This document shows positions 44,707 through 53,951 of a stretch of 64,000 nt of DNA, piece after piece. Every line of letters begins with the position of its first letter. The first letter of the stretch is position 1. This stretch comes from an uncultured Flavobacteriaceae bacterium (lineage in GTDB: Bacteria > Bacteroidota > Bacteroidia > Flavobacteriales > Flavobacteriaceae), in contig CANMWN010000002.1 of the NCBI GenBank assembly GCA_947501625.1, positions 372,001 through 436,000 of the forward strand. The letters are read 5' to 3'. The notes beneath the pieces were generated by a model, which was given only the letters and a program-made list of their open reading frames with translations, had not been told where the DNA came from and did not search any database. The position numbers and the translations under genes were made by a program.

Positions 44707-45252
44707 TTAACTATATTCTGGTATCTTTCCTTTAACCCCTTTAAAAAAAGCTCTTAGGTGCTTTATGTCAGCTTCTTTATCACTGGTAGGTATAAATATT
44801 TCATCTTTGATTATCAGTGTTTTATTTTCAAAATCTAACGCCGCAGAGAAAATAGGAACATTTGCCCCTTTGGCTATATAATAAAACCCAGTTTTCCAAG
44901 TCTCAACTTTTTTTCTTGTACCTTCGGGAGAAATACCTAAAATAAATCTTTCTTTTGAGTTATAAATATCAACTATTGAATCAACCAAGTTGGTACTTTT
45001 ACTCCTATCAACTGGTGCACCACCGAGCGCTCGAAATATAAAGCCAAAAGGAGGTTTAAACAGCGATGCTTTTCCTACGTAATTTGCTTTTAGTCCTGTA
45101 GCATAGTTTATTAATATTGCTATAGGAAAATCTACCCAACTTGTGTGAGGTGCAACAATAAGTATGTATTTTTTAATATCAGTTGGAAACTTACCTTTTA
45201 CTTTCCAACCAAGTATTGTAAAAAAAATAAATCTACAAATCCATTTAATCAT
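44707..45252 (-). CDS. PlsC-type acyltransferase (lysophospholipid acyltransferase family)
   Basis: A 181-residue acyltransferase. The catalytic HX4D is HTSWVD (in APHTSWVDFP) and the substrate motif is SPEGTRKK; the LGGAPVDRS segment between them is typical of the group. An N-terminal hydrophobic helix (IKWICRFIFFTILGW) anchors it to the inner membrane. It probably acylates a glycerophospholipid or an ornithine/glycine lipid. It is shorter than E. coli PlsC and closer to small flavobacterial relatives. A good promoter precedes it, partly inside the downstream end of the next gene. Confidence 0.9.
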   Translation of the reverse strand: MIKWICRFIFFTILGWKVKGKFPTDIKKYILIVAPHTSWVDFPIAILINYATGLKANYVGKASLFKPPFGFIFRALGGAPVDRSKSTNLVDSIVDIYNSKERFILGISPEGTRKKVETWKTGFYYIAKGANVPIFSAALDFENKTLIIKDEIFIPTSDKEADIKHLRAFFKGVKGKIPEYS

Positions 45253-45278
45253 AAAAAGTCTCTACAAGGTTATGTTGA

Positions 45279-45310
45279 CAAATATAAAACTCTTAGCTTT
45301 TATTATGCAA
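45279..45310 (-). promoter_or_regulatory. Promoter of the acyltransferase gene
   Basis: The minus strand has TTG (45310-45308), a 21-nt spacer and TATATTTG (45286-45279), both at consensus. The TTG is inside the last codons of the upstream gene, showing that the acyltransferase is a separate unit. Confidence 0.6.
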
Positions 45311-46033
45311 AACTTTAGTTTTAATTGGCTGAACATTTGTAAAACATTCCGCAGGCAAAAATATTTCACTAAATTTCATTTGATTTGAATTAAACCATTT
45401 TACTTTATATAATATTTCTGACATCACTTTCCTTATATCTCCATTTGGATAAAACAAATTCTCCTGAATTTCTTTTTTTATTCCACATAAAACAAACTCT
45501 GGAGTTGAATAATTTACTACATATTGAATTGTTTCTTTTTTCACATAAGGATTAGTACTCACTTCTTCAACGCTTGTTCTTATATCTCTAGTTGTTTTAA
45601 CAGAGTTTCTCTTTTTAAAAATTTCAAATTTTTTAGTTTTAAAATATACTATATTTCCATAATTATATTTTGGAGTAGAATATTTTGACGCTTCATCAAT
45701 TAATGATTTATAATCAGATTTTTTTGATTCAATTTCTCCATCAATTTTTGCTATAAAAATCTCTTTAAAACTTACAAGCATTGATTCATATAAGAACACC
45801 TCTTTAAACTCATTTTTATTATCATCAAAAAACACACAAGTATATTTTATTCTCTCTGCAATAGTTTTTCCAGTAACATCATCAACAATCTTCTTTTTTT
45901 TATCTTCAATAAAAACTTCTTTAACAACCATAAAAGGAGGAACCAATTTCCCATCTCCTTTTATCATAAAATCATATAATAATGGATGAGATTTAAAAGT
46001 TACAATACAACCAATAGGGAATTTATTTTTCAT
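45293..46033 (-). CDS. Protein of unknown function beside the reverse transcriptase
   Basis: A 246-residue soluble, basic protein that I do not recognise. Its opening FPIGCIVTFKSHPLLYDFMIKGDGKLVPPFMVVKEVF, then FVCFFDDNKNEFKE-like strands and a Lys-rich middle, suggest several beta strands near the N-terminus, perhaps an SH3/KOW-like small barrel, and a helical middle. There is no signal peptide or TM span. Its upstream region has TTG-N20-TATTTTTA, so it has its own promoter. It is divergent from the RT leader, so could be a second part of a defence unit or a neighbour by chance. Confidence 0.75.
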   Translation of the reverse strand: MKNKFPIGCIVTFKSHPLLYDFMIKGDGKLVPPFMVVKEVFIEDKKKKIVDDVTGKTIAERIKYTCVFFDDNKNEFKEVFLYESMLVSFKEIFIAKIDGEIESKKSDYKSLIDEASKYSTPKYNYGNIVYFKTKKFEIFKKRNSVKTTRDIRTSVEEVSTNPYVKKETIQYVVNYSTPEFVLCGIKKEIQENLFYPNGDIRKVMSEILYKVKWFNSNQMKFSEIFLPAECFTNVQPIKTKVLHNKS

Positions 46034-46039
46034 AATTAT

Positions 46040-46493
46040 TTTTTGTTTAAAAATAACTAAAAAAACTTATATTTACAATTAAGTAAGGAAGTTCTTTAGT
46101 TATCTATAATAAACATTTATTGAGCCATTGTAAATTTTTAATTTCAATTAATTCAGACCTTTTTTAAAGGGATTAATAAATACGTGAATTAGTTATTGTG
46201 TTATTTATTTCAATTAACCAAGAATATATTAATATAATATTGTTTAATCGAAATAGTTTAGTTAGAAGTTCTCCCATATATATAAATATCGGTGAAGAAC
46301 AGAAGAATTTGAGACTGTTTACTATCATAGTAATAAGCTTTAGATTTATAATTAACAACATACTTACCTCCAAAGGTAAATATACGTTCAATTGCATCGG
46401 GAATCGTGAATACGGTTAATAGCTCAATCATTTAATGATGTTACGTTTATTAAATTAAATTCCGAGCGAGAACTTCTCTTACTTTTATTAACT
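46040..46493 (+). ncRNA. Candidate template RNA upstream of the reverse transcriptase
   Basis: This 450-bp interval has no convincing gene and no transposon signs. Several short hairpins are visible: GTTCT/AGAAC (46268-46300), TTACCT-ccaa-AGGTAA (46364-46379), ATCAT-tta-ATGAT (46427-46439) and GAGA-act-TCTC (46468-46478). The last ends 16 bp before the RT start codon. Reverse transcriptases of the DRT2 type carry a non-coding template RNA at this position, with ACA motifs at the template ends; ACA occurs at 46299, 46355 and 46358. I could not define the RNA ends, and the assignment rests on position, structure and the neighbour. Confidence 0.4.
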
Positions 46494-48011
46494 ATGAAAA
46501 AGAAAAAAGAAAAAGACTGGTTTAAAGATAGAGGCTACCCTCATTTTTCTAACAAAACACCTGTTTCAGTTAGAAACAAAGTAAAACATTATGTTTCTAA
46601 TCCAATGCAAATTGCAAAACACTCTTTTTTACCTTTAATTTTTAAAGAAATCAAACAGCGTAGATATAAAGAGTCTGATTTTAATGGAGAGTTAAGGCGC
46701 TCTCATAAAAAAACAAAAAAAGGGAAAATAATATCTAATGCAAAAATTAGAGAAATATTATATGCTACTCATATAGATGCTCATGTCTATTCATATTATA
46801 CTCAAAAAATTATAACTCCAAAATATGAATCTTATTTAAGTAAAAATAAATTGCTTTCAGATTCAATAACTGCCTACAGAAAAATTGAAACTGATGATAA
46901 CATAAAGTTTAAAAATAATATGCATTTTGCAAAAGATGTATTTAGTGAGATTGAGAGAAGAGAAAATTGTGTTGCACTAGTTCTAGATATTGAAAACTTC
47001 TTCCCTACTTTAAATCATAAAAAATTAAAATTAGCTTGGGCAAAAATATTAGGTAATAAAACATTACCAAAAGACCATTTTAATCTATTTAAAGCGGTTA
47101 CTCGATTTTCATATGTAAAGTTAAATGATTTAAAAACTAAAAATAATCATTTTGATGAAAAGGAATTAGCAAAAAATAAAAAGAACGGAAAACATACTTT
47201 TTTTGATACTATTCAAGAACTTTTAGATTCTGACATTATCATTCATAAAAATCAAAAGAAGAATAAGGATAATGAATTAATGGGAATTCCTCAAGGCTTA
47301 CCAATAAGTGCCTTGTTAGCCAATATGTATATGTTAACTTTTGATGAAATAGTAATAAATGAATTAACAACAAAACATGGTGTTTTTTATAGAAGGTATT
47401 CTGATGATATTGTTGTTCTGTGTAAAGAAAATCAAATAGATTTAGTACAACAATTCATTGATGTTCAAATTAAAAAAATAGATTTAACAATTTCAATAGA
47501 AAAAACGGAAAAGACATTATTTAGAATTCATAATGACAGACTACAATCTTTCAGGATAAATACAGATAAAAGTTTACAAGAAAATGTCCCTCTTAATTAT
47601 TTGGGTTTTGAGTTTTATGGTTACCAAACTTTAATAAAGTCAAAAAATCTTGCACAGTTTTACAGAGAAATGAAGCAAACTGTTAAAAGAAAACATAAAC
47701 GTGTAGAACATATTAAAGAAACAAATCTTTTAGATGATGTTCCTCTTTTCAAAAGAAAACTTTATAGATTGTATAGTTATAAAGGGGTGAAAACAAGAAA
47801 ACTTCCAGCAAAAAAAACTGACTATATAAATGGAAAAGCAACAACGAAATATTATGAAAGGAAATTTAGAGGGAATTACTTAAGATATGCTTACAGAGCT
47901 GCTAATGAATTAGAAGCGCCAGAAATTAAAAGACAATTACGAAATCATTGGAAAATTCTTCAAGAAACTTTGAAAAAATATGATTTTTCAAATGTCAATA
48001 GACACTTGTAA
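46494..48011 (+). CDS. Stand-alone reverse transcriptase, probable defence type (DRT2-like)
   Basis: A 505-residue RT. Catalytic blocks are Asp165 in VALVLDIENFFPTL (domain 3), PQG at 266-268 in GIPQGLPISALLANMYM (domain 4) and YSDD at 302-305 (domain 5). The N-terminus has the WFKDRGYPHF and HSFLPLI motifs and the middle DAHVYSYY, HFNLFKAVTRFSYV typical of small non-mobile RTs. No maturase, endonuclease or intron RNA is attached, so a group II intron is excluded. The long upstream leader fits a DRT2/UG2-type antiphage system. The family call comes from layout and motif resemblance; other UG or Abi RT classes are possible. Confidence 0.88.
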   Translation: MKKKKEKDWFKDRGYPHFSNKTPVSVRNKVKHYVSNPMQIAKHSFLPLIFKEIKQRRYKESDFNGELRRSHKKTKKGKIISNAKIREILYATHIDAHVYSYYTQKIITPKYESYLSKNKLLSDSITAYRKIETDDNIKFKNNMHFAKDVFSEIERRENCVALVLDIENFFPTLNHKKLKLAWAKILGNKTLPKDHFNLFKAVTRFSYVKLNDLKTKNNHFDEKELAKNKKNGKHTFFDTIQELLDSDIIIHKNQKKNKDNELMGIPQGLPISALLANMYMLTFDEIVINELTTKHGVFYRRYSDDIVVLCKENQIDLVQQFIDVQIKKIDLTISIEKTEKTLFRIHNDRLQSFRINTDKSLQENVPLNYLGFEFYGYQTLIKSKNLAQFYREMKQTVKRKHKRVEHIKETNLLDDVPLFKRKLYRLYSYKGVKTRKLPAKKTDYINGKATTKYYERKFRGNYLRYAYRAANELEAPEIKRQLRNHWKILQETLKKYDFSNVNRHL

Positions 48012-48076
48012 TTTCATAAACCATATTAAATTTACTATCTTTACGTAAAAGAAAAAAATCTAATTTTTATGCATAA

Positions 48077-49396
48077 ATGACAGAAACTATCATATATATT
48101 ATCCTTGCACTAATTATCGGTTTTATAATTGGAAAACTAATGTCGAAAGGCTCTTTGGAAAGCCTAAAATCTTCATTGGAAGGAAATCAAAAATTACTTG
48201 AAGACACTAAAAATGAGACTTCTAGAACTATCAATCAATTAAAACAGGACGCGAAAGATATACAAACTGAAAAAGAAGATATACTCCGAGTAAATATACG
48301 TCAAGATGAGGCTATAAAAAGTTTAAAAGAAAAATTAGTATCTCAAAAAGAAGAGGTTGAAGGCTTACAAAAAAAATTCACTAAAGAATTTGAAAACCTT
48401 GCCAATAAAATATTAGAAGAAAAGTCAAATAAATTTACAGAGCAAAACAGTAAAAACCTTCAAGAAATACTAAAGCCATTACAAAGCAATATAGATAAAT
48501 TTGAAAAACGTGTTGAAGACACTCACAAAGAAAGTATTGATAGACATGCTGCACTACGTCAACAAATAATAGGTTTAAAAGAACTTAACAACCAAATGAG
48601 TAAAGAGACGCTAAACCTTACAAAAGCATTAAAAGGGGACTCAAAAACTCAAGGGAATTGGGGAGAATTAGTTTTAGAGCGCGTTTTAGAAAAATCTGGC
48701 CTAGAAAAAGGTCGTGAATATGAACTAGAAAAGAGTTTTAATATTGATGGAGAGAGTCACCAAAGATTACGTCCAGATGTAATCATACATCTACCTGACA
48801 ATAAAAAAATGGTAATTGATTCTAAGGTATCGTTAACTGCCTACGAGCAATTTGTAAATGCTGATGATGAACCTTTAAAAGAACAATTTTTAAAAGAGCA
48901 CATATCTTCTCTAAATCGACATGTAACACAACTAAGTGACAAGAAATATGAAGATTTATATCAAATAGAATCTCCAGATTTTGTACTACTTTTTATTCCA
49001 ATAGAACCTGCATTTGCACTTGCAATAAACCAAGATAATCAACTGTATAACAAGGCTTTTGAAAAAAATATTGTGATTGTTACTCCATCAACATTATTAG
49101 CTACATTACGCACCATTGATACTATGTGGAATAATGAAAAGCAACAGCGTAACGCTATTGAAATAGCTAGGCAAGCAGGAGCACTTTATGACAAATTTGA
49201 AGGCTTAGTTACCGACTTAACCAAGGTTGGGAAAAAAATGGATGAAGCTAAAAATGAGTACAAAGGAGCAATGAATAAATTAGTTGAAGGTCGCGGAAAC
49301 CTTGTAACTAGTGTTGAAAAAATTAAAAAATTAGGTGCCAAAGCGAAAAAATCTTTACCGGAAAAAATTATTGAAAGAGCTAATGAAGATGAGTAA
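48077..49396 (+). CDS. rmuC: RmuC family DNA-recombination protein
   Basis: A 439-residue protein with an N-terminal membrane helix (ETIIYIILALIIGFIIGKLM), a coiled coil (about 30-170) and the RmuC core with a PD-(D/E)XK nuclease fold (NWGELVLERVLEKSGLEKGREYELEKSF, LRPDVIIHLPDNKKMVIDSKVSL, FVLLFIPIEPAF, TPSTLLATLRTIDTMW). RmuC limits DNA inversion in E. coli and is placed at the membrane here by its N-terminus. A TATCTTTA near-consensus -7 element is upstream. It ends 1 bp from the convergent T9SS gene. Confidence 0.95.
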   Translation: MTETIIYIILALIIGFIIGKLMSKGSLESLKSSLEGNQKLLEDTKNETSRTINQLKQDAKDIQTEKEDILRVNIRQDEAIKSLKEKLVSQKEEVEGLQKKFTKEFENLANKILEEKSNKFTEQNSKNLQEILKPLQSNIDKFEKRVEDTHKESIDRHAALRQQIIGLKELNNQMSKETLNLTKALKGDSKTQGNWGELVLERVLEKSGLEKGREYELEKSFNIDGESHQRLRPDVIIHLPDNKKMVIDSKVSLTAYEQFVNADDEPLKEQFLKEHISSLNRHVTQLSDKKYEDLYQIESPDFVLLFIPIEPAFALAINQDNQLYNKAFEKNIVIVTPSTLLATLRTIDTMWNNEKQQRNAIEIARQAGALYDKFEGLVTDLTKVGKKMDEAKNEYKGAMNKLVEGRGNLVTSVEKIKKLGAKAKKSLPEKIIERANEDE

Positions 49397-49397
49397 T

Positions 49398-51110
49398 CTA
49401 CTCAACAACCACTTTTTTAGTAATTAACTTGTCTCCTACTGCACATTTTAACAAATATATACCTGAAGAAAAACCTGACACATCTATTTCAGTTGAAGTA
49501 TCATTAAATGTAGTATTTAAAACTCTTTTTCCTAATAAAGAAAACAACTCTATTTTTTTAGTATCACTAGAAAAATCATTTTTAAACTGAAGTTGAAGTC
49601 TGTTTTTAACTGGATTTGGATATACAGTAAAATCTATATCATTATACTCATCAATAGATAAAGATTGCCCTTCTTGGATCGTTAAGAGTTGATTAGGACT
49701 TACATCTTCAAAAATATCTACTGTGCCACTTAACCAAGTTACCTTAAGTTCATCAATATTAGTTGAACTTCCAACTCCTATAAACTCTGCGTTAGAGTTT
49801 TGACCTAGATACCCTTCTCCACTCAGTGTATATCTATATTGAGTTAATGAACCTGTTGTTACTTCAATTGTACTACCAATTCCATCTCTATTACTAGTCA
49901 CGCCTTCTAACTTTATTTTCAACCAATTATTAGAATTTGATGTTGTATTTTCCCATAGGAAATTATTCTCAGTATCATTCATAACAATAATATCAGCCAA
50001 ACCATCATTATTTATATCTCCTATTGCATTTGCGTAACTTTCTCTAGTATCATTCTCAAATCCTATACCTGAAGGAATTAAATAAGTATTATCTCCTTGA
50101 TTTTCATAAAATGCTGAAGGCAATGGATTGGTAGTAGTAAACATTCCGCTTACATATAAATCCAAATCAGTATCATTATCGGCATCTAAAAAAACTGCTC
50201 CCCAAGCAACACTATTAAATTCAGTATTGGTTACATCAGCTACATTTGTAAAAGTTCCATCACCATTATTGTTCAACAAATAGTTCCCAGCAGTTGTATT
50301 GGTAACATATATATCAAACCAACCATCATTATTATAGTCACCAATAGTAGTTGACATTGCATCAATTGCAATTCCTGCTCCACTTTCAAAAGATACATCT
50401 GTAAAAGTACCGTCACCATTGTTTTCATAAAGTCTATTGATATTTGCAACTTTATCATTGGCCACATAAATATCCTGAAAACCATCATTATTATAATCAA
50501 AAAAAGAAGAGGTAAAAGAAATTTGATTACCCAAAAATATTCCTGCTGTAGTTGTTATATCTACATAAGTCCCATTGTCATTTCTATATAAATAATTATA
50601 TTGATTAAATGTAACATCATCTCTATTACAAATAAAAACATCTAAATCTCCATCATTATCAATATCACCAAATGATGCTCCATAAGTATATTTATTATCA
50701 GTAAACAATCCACAAGTAGAAGTAATATCTGTAAAACTTAGATTTCCATCATTCCGGTAAAATTTATTAAAACCTGTAATACTTGTAGCAAAAAAATCCT
50801 TATCTCCATCACTATCATAATCAATCCAAATTACTTGCTTTGTTCTATAAATATCATTAATACCTATATCAATCAAAGAAAAAGTTCCATTATTATTTTT
50901 ATAAAAATATACTTCATCTCCATCAGTTGATGAATAAGTAATGTCATCCCAACCATCGCCATCAAAATCACAAAAAGAAACTCCGCCTCCATAAGTACTA
51001 TCACCATATGAAACACCTACTCCAAGCGAAGTAGCACTATCTTGAAATGAAAGTTGAGCATAACTTACAAAACCTGTTAGTAGCAACAATATGAATAAAT
51101 AATTTTTCAT
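49398..51110 (-). CDS. FG-GAP/VCBS and ASPIC/UnbV protein, T9SS type A cargo
   Basis: A 570-residue exported protein. After a signal peptide (MKNYLFILLLLTGFVSYAQ) come seven or so FG-GAP repeats with calcium-binding D-x-D/N-x-D-G loops (DFDGDGWDDI, DYDSDGDKDF, DIDNDGDLDVF, DYNNDGFQDIY, DYNNDGWFDIY, DADNDTDLDLY, DINNDGLADII), forming a beta-propeller. The ASPIC/UnbV domain (about 390-475) follows, and the last 80 residues are the type A sorting domain (VYPNPVKNRLQLQF, GKRVLN, SGIYLLK). It goes to the surface by type IX secretion, probably for adhesion. The near-identical DNA stretches inside are only the repeat codons. Confidence 0.93.
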   Translation of the reverse strand: MKNYLFILLLLTGFVSYAQLSFQDSATSLGVGVSYGDSTYGGGVSFCDFDGDGWDDITYSSTDGDEVYFYKNNNGTFSLIDIGINDIYRTKQVIWIDYDSDGDKDFFATSITGFNKFYRNDGNLSFTDITSTCGLFTDNKYTYGASFGDIDNDGDLDVFICNRDDVTFNQYNYLYRNDNGTYVDITTTAGIFLGNQISFTSSFFDYNNDGFQDIYVANDKVANINRLYENNGDGTFTDVSFESGAGIAIDAMSTTIGDYNNDGWFDIYVTNTTAGNYLLNNNGDGTFTNVADVTNTEFNSVAWGAVFLDADNDTDLDLYVSGMFTTTNPLPSAFYENQGDNTYLIPSGIGFENDTRESYANAIGDINNDGLADIIVMNDTENNFLWENTTSNSNNWLKIKLEGVTSNRDGIGSTIEVTTGSLTQYRYTLSGEGYLGQNSNAEFIGVGSSTNIDELKVTWLSGTVDIFEDVSPNQLLTIQEGQSLSIDEYNDIDFTVYPNPVKNRLQLQFKNDFSSDTKKIELFSLLGKRVLNTTFNDTSTEIDVSGFSSGIYLLKCAVGDKLITKKVVVE

Positions 51111-51146
51111 TGGTGCAAATTAAGCAAAATAGAAAACTTTTAAAAA

Positions 51147-52421
51147 TTATATTTTAAATAGAGGTCTTCCACTCATCATTTTATAGACTCTATCAGCTAC
51201 AGAATCTAAAACTTTTTCATCGTTATGGTTCATAATCACTTCATCAATCAATATAACAATTTCTTCCATATCACTTTCAACCAAACCACGAGTAGTTATT
51301 GCAGCAGTTCCAACTCTAATACCGCTTGTTACAAACGGAGACTTATCATCAAATGGAACCATATTTTTGTTAACAGTAATTTCAGCTTTCACAAGTGCTT
51401 GCTCAGCATCTTTTCCTGAAATATTTTTATTCCTTAAATCTATCAACATCATGTGATTATCTGTCCCTCCAGAAATTAACTTATACCCTCTATCAACAAA
51501 CGCCTTCGCCATAGCCGAAGCATTCTTTTTCAACTGAATTTGATAATGCAAAAACTCATCGGTTAGCGCTTCACCAAATGCAACAGCCTTTGCCGCTATA
51601 ACATGTTCTAATGGTCCTCCCTGCATTCCAGGAAAAACAGCAGAATTCATAATTGTAGACATCATTTTTGGCTTACCACTTTTTAGCGTTTCTCCCCAAG
51701 GATTTTCAAAATCTTTACCTAACATAATCATTCCTCCTCTTGGACCCCTTAGGGTTTTATGAGTTGTAGTGGTAATAATATGACAATGCGGAATTGGATC
51801 ATTTAATATTCCTTTGGCTATTAATCCAGCTGGATGAGAAATATCAGCCATAAGCAAGGCTCCAACAGAGTCAGCAATGACTCTAAAACGTTCAAAATCT
51901 AAATCTCTAGAATAAGACGATGCTCCTGCAATGATTAATTGTGGCTTTTCTTTTATTGCCGTCTCTTGAATTTTATCATAATTTAAAACACCAGTTTTTT
52001 CGTCTACTCCATAAAAACAAGTTTTAAATAATTTTCCTGAAAAATTTACAGGAGACCCATGTGTCAAATGACCTCCGTGTGATAAATCGAAACCTAAAAT
52101 TTTGTCTCCTGGTTTTAAAACGGCGTGATATACTGCTGCATTTGCCTGACTTCCTGAATGTGGTTGTACATTTACATACTCGGCACCAAACAATTCTTTA
52201 GCCCTATCAATTGCAACTTGCTCAACTATATCAACTACCTCGCATCCTCCGTAATATCTTTTCCCTGGATATCCCTCGGCATATTTATTGGTTAAAACTG
52301 AGCCCATGGCATTCATTACCTGATCACTTACAAAGTTTTCAGATGCTATTAATTCTATTCCGTTTAGTTGTCGATTTTTTTCATCTTGAATTAAATCGAA
52401 AATTAGTTGATCGTGTTGCAT
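51147..52421 (-). CDS. glyA: Serine hydroxymethyltransferase
   Basis: A 424-residue fold-type I PLP enzyme, with the start at ATG 52421 ([12 protein letters not shown]); the upstream ATG at 52481 adds an unrelated segment. PLP lysine is Lys222 in [15 protein letters not shown]. Also present are [38 protein letters not shown] and [11 protein letters not shown]. It turns serine and tetrahydrofolate into glycine and methylene-tetrahydrofolate, working with gcvT. It is divergent from fumarylacetoacetase, with overlapping promoter regions. Confidence 0.98.
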   Translation of the reverse strand: MQHDQLIFDLIQDEKNRQLNGIELIASENFVSDQVMNAMGSVLTNKYAEGYPGKRYYGGCEVVDIVEQVAIDRAKELFGAEYVNVQPHSGSQANAAVYHAVLKPGDKILGFDLSHGGHLTHGSPVNFSGKLFKTCFYGVDEKTGVLNYDKIQETAIKEKPQLIIAGASSYSRDLDFERFRVIADSVGALLMADISHPAGLIAKGILNDPIPHCHIITTTTHKTLRGPRGGMIMLGKDFENPWGETLKSGKPKMMSTIMNSAVFPGMQGGPLEHVIAAKAVAFGEALTDEFLHYQIQLKKNASAMAKAFVDRGYKLISGGTDNHMMLIDLRNKNISGKDAEQALVKAEITVNKNMVPFDDKSPFVTSGIRVGTAAITTRGLVESDMEEIVILIDEVIMNHNDEKVLDSVADRVYKMMSGRPLFKI

Positions 52422-52456
52422 TGTTTTTGTAGTTGTGTTAAATAAAATTATGCAAG

Positions 52457-52464
52457 CAAAAATA
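52457..52464 (-). promoter_or_regulatory. -7 promoter element for glyA
   Basis: The minus strand reads TATTTTTG, exact consensus, 35 nt ahead of the ATG at 52421. A TTG lies 14 nt further upstream, on the short side for spacing, and that TTG falls in the -33 area of the opposite promoter. Confidence 0.5.
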
Positions 52465-52474
52465 GTAATTTCAT

Positions 52475-52504
52475 TTGTCAAATTGTAAGAATCTCATATA
52501 TTTG
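52475..52504 (+). promoter_or_regulatory. Promoter for fumarylacetoacetase
   Basis: TTG at 52475-52477, a 19-nt spacer, then TATATTTG at 52497-52504; both elements are exact. The implied 5' leader is about 75 nt long and A/T-rich without an evident hairpin. Confidence 0.65.
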
Positions 52505-52586
52505 AAGTGAATAAATTATTTATTATTTTTTTGAATTAAAAACAATAAAATAATTATAATTTTAAAAATATAAACCTAAAAATATT

Positions 52587-53867
52587 ATGAAAATAACAGC
52601 AAATGATCCGAAAAGAAAATCTTGGATAAAAGTAACTTCAGATTCAGATTTTCCTATACAAAACATTCCTTTTGGAGTTTTTCTCACAAGAGATGATATT
52701 ATAACAATTGGAACAAGAATTGGTGATTTTGCGATAGATTTAGGTGCATTACATCAATTAGGATATTTTAAGGGAATTCCTCTAACAGATGACATGTTCC
52801 TACAAGACACTTTGAATGATTTTATTGCTGACGGAAGAATTACTTGGAGATTGGTAAGAAATCGTATTGCTGCTATTTTTGATGTTACTAATGGTTCACT
52901 TCGTGATAATGCTGAACATAAAGACAAAGTGATTTTTAGAATGGATGAAGTAGAAATGCAACTTCCAGTGGATATTGGAGATTATACTGACTTCTATTCT
53001 AGTAAAGAACACGCTACCAACGTTGGAATCATGTTTAGAGGAAAAGAAAATGCATTAATGCCAAACTGGCTACATATTCCAGTTGGTTATCATGGTCGAT
53101 CATCTTCAATTGTTGTGTCAGGGACTCCAATACATAGACCTTACGGTCAAACACTCCCTGCAGGTGAAACTCAACCTGTATTTGGACCTTCACAACGAGT
53201 TGACATGGAATTAGAGACTGCATTTATCACCACAGCAGCGAATAATTTAGGTGAACCAATTCCTGTAGATGAAGCTCCAGAATATATTTTTGGTATGGTC
53301 GTTTTTAATGATTGGAGTGCACGTGATATTCAAAAATGGGAATATGTCCCTTTAGGACCTTTTTTAGGCAAAAGTTTTGCATCTACAATTTCACCTTGGA
53401 TAGTTACTATGGATGCTCTAGAGCCATTTAGATGTGAAAGCCCTAAACAAGAGGTTAAACCATTACCATACTTACAACAGTCAAGAACTGATAATAGTTA
53501 TGATATCAAACTAGAAGCTATATTAGAAACTGAAAATGGAGATAAGAATGTGTTGTCAAAGTCAAATTTTAAGTATATGTATTGGACTATGGCGCAACAA
53601 CTTGCACACCATTCAATAAATGGATGTAATGTAAGAGCAGGAGATATGATGGGAAGTGGTACACTATCAGGAAAAACAAAAGACAGTTATGGCTCTATGC
53701 TTGAATTAACTTGGGCTGGAAAAGAACCATTGACTCTTAAAGATGGGACTAAACGTGTCTTTTTTAATGATGGAGACAATGTCATTTTGCATGGTTATTG
53801 TGAAAACAAAGATGTTAGAATAGGATTTGGAGAATGCGCTGGCAAAATACTACCTGCAAGAAAATAA
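52587..53867 (+). CDS. fahA: Fumarylacetoacetase
   Basis: A 426-residue enzyme: the N-terminal SH3-like domain (about 1-120, IQNIPFGVFLTRDD) and the C-terminal catalytic domain with DYTDFYSSKEHATNVGIMFRG, PVGYHGRSSSIVVSGTPI, METELETAFI-type metal residues (MELETAFIT), NDWSARDIQKWEYVPLGPFLGKSF and GDMMGSGTLSGKTKDSYGSMLEL. It splits fumarylacetoacetate to fumarate and acetoacetate, ending tyrosine and phenylalanine degradation. Other genes of that pathway are not in the window. It has its own promoter. Confidence 0.97.
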   Translation: MKITANDPKRKSWIKVTSDSDFPIQNIPFGVFLTRDDIITIGTRIGDFAIDLGALHQLGYFKGIPLTDDMFLQDTLNDFIADGRITWRLVRNRIAAIFDVTNGSLRDNAEHKDKVIFRMDEVEMQLPVDIGDYTDFYSSKEHATNVGIMFRGKENALMPNWLHIPVGYHGRSSSIVVSGTPIHRPYGQTLPAGETQPVFGPSQRVDMELETAFITTAANNLGEPIPVDEAPEYIFGMVVFNDWSARDIQKWEYVPLGPFLGKSFASTISPWIVTMDALEPFRCESPKQEVKPLPYLQQSRTDNSYDIKLEAILETENGDKNVLSKSNFKYMYWTMAQQLAHHSINGCNVRAGDMMGSGTLSGKTKDSYGSMLELTWAGKEPLTLKDGTKRVFFNDGDNVILHGYCENKDVRIGFGECAGKILPARK

Positions 53868-53951
53868 ATTTCTTTTTTTATTTAATGTGAATGGTAAATT
53901 AAACCTTTTAAAATTTTAAAAGTCCTAAATTTATAACCAAGTTATACCCTC

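Noticed and set aside
46173-46397. 74-codon minus-strand frame in the RT leader as a membrane protein gene
   Set aside because: The hydrophobic look comes from translating AT-rich DNA; there is no promoter or binding site in that orientation.
46198-46419. 73-codon plus-strand frame in the RT leader as a normal protein gene
   Set aside because: It starts with GTG without a binding site, has an Ile/Asn-heavy composition typical of non-coding AT-rich DNA, and is matched by an open frame on the other strand. It fits a template RNA better.
49900-50900. Repeated DNA stretches such as CCATCATTATTATAATC as a repeat array or CRISPR
   Set aside because: Spacing and reading frame follow the calcium-binding FG-GAP loops of the encoded protein; unit lengths vary and there are no spacers.
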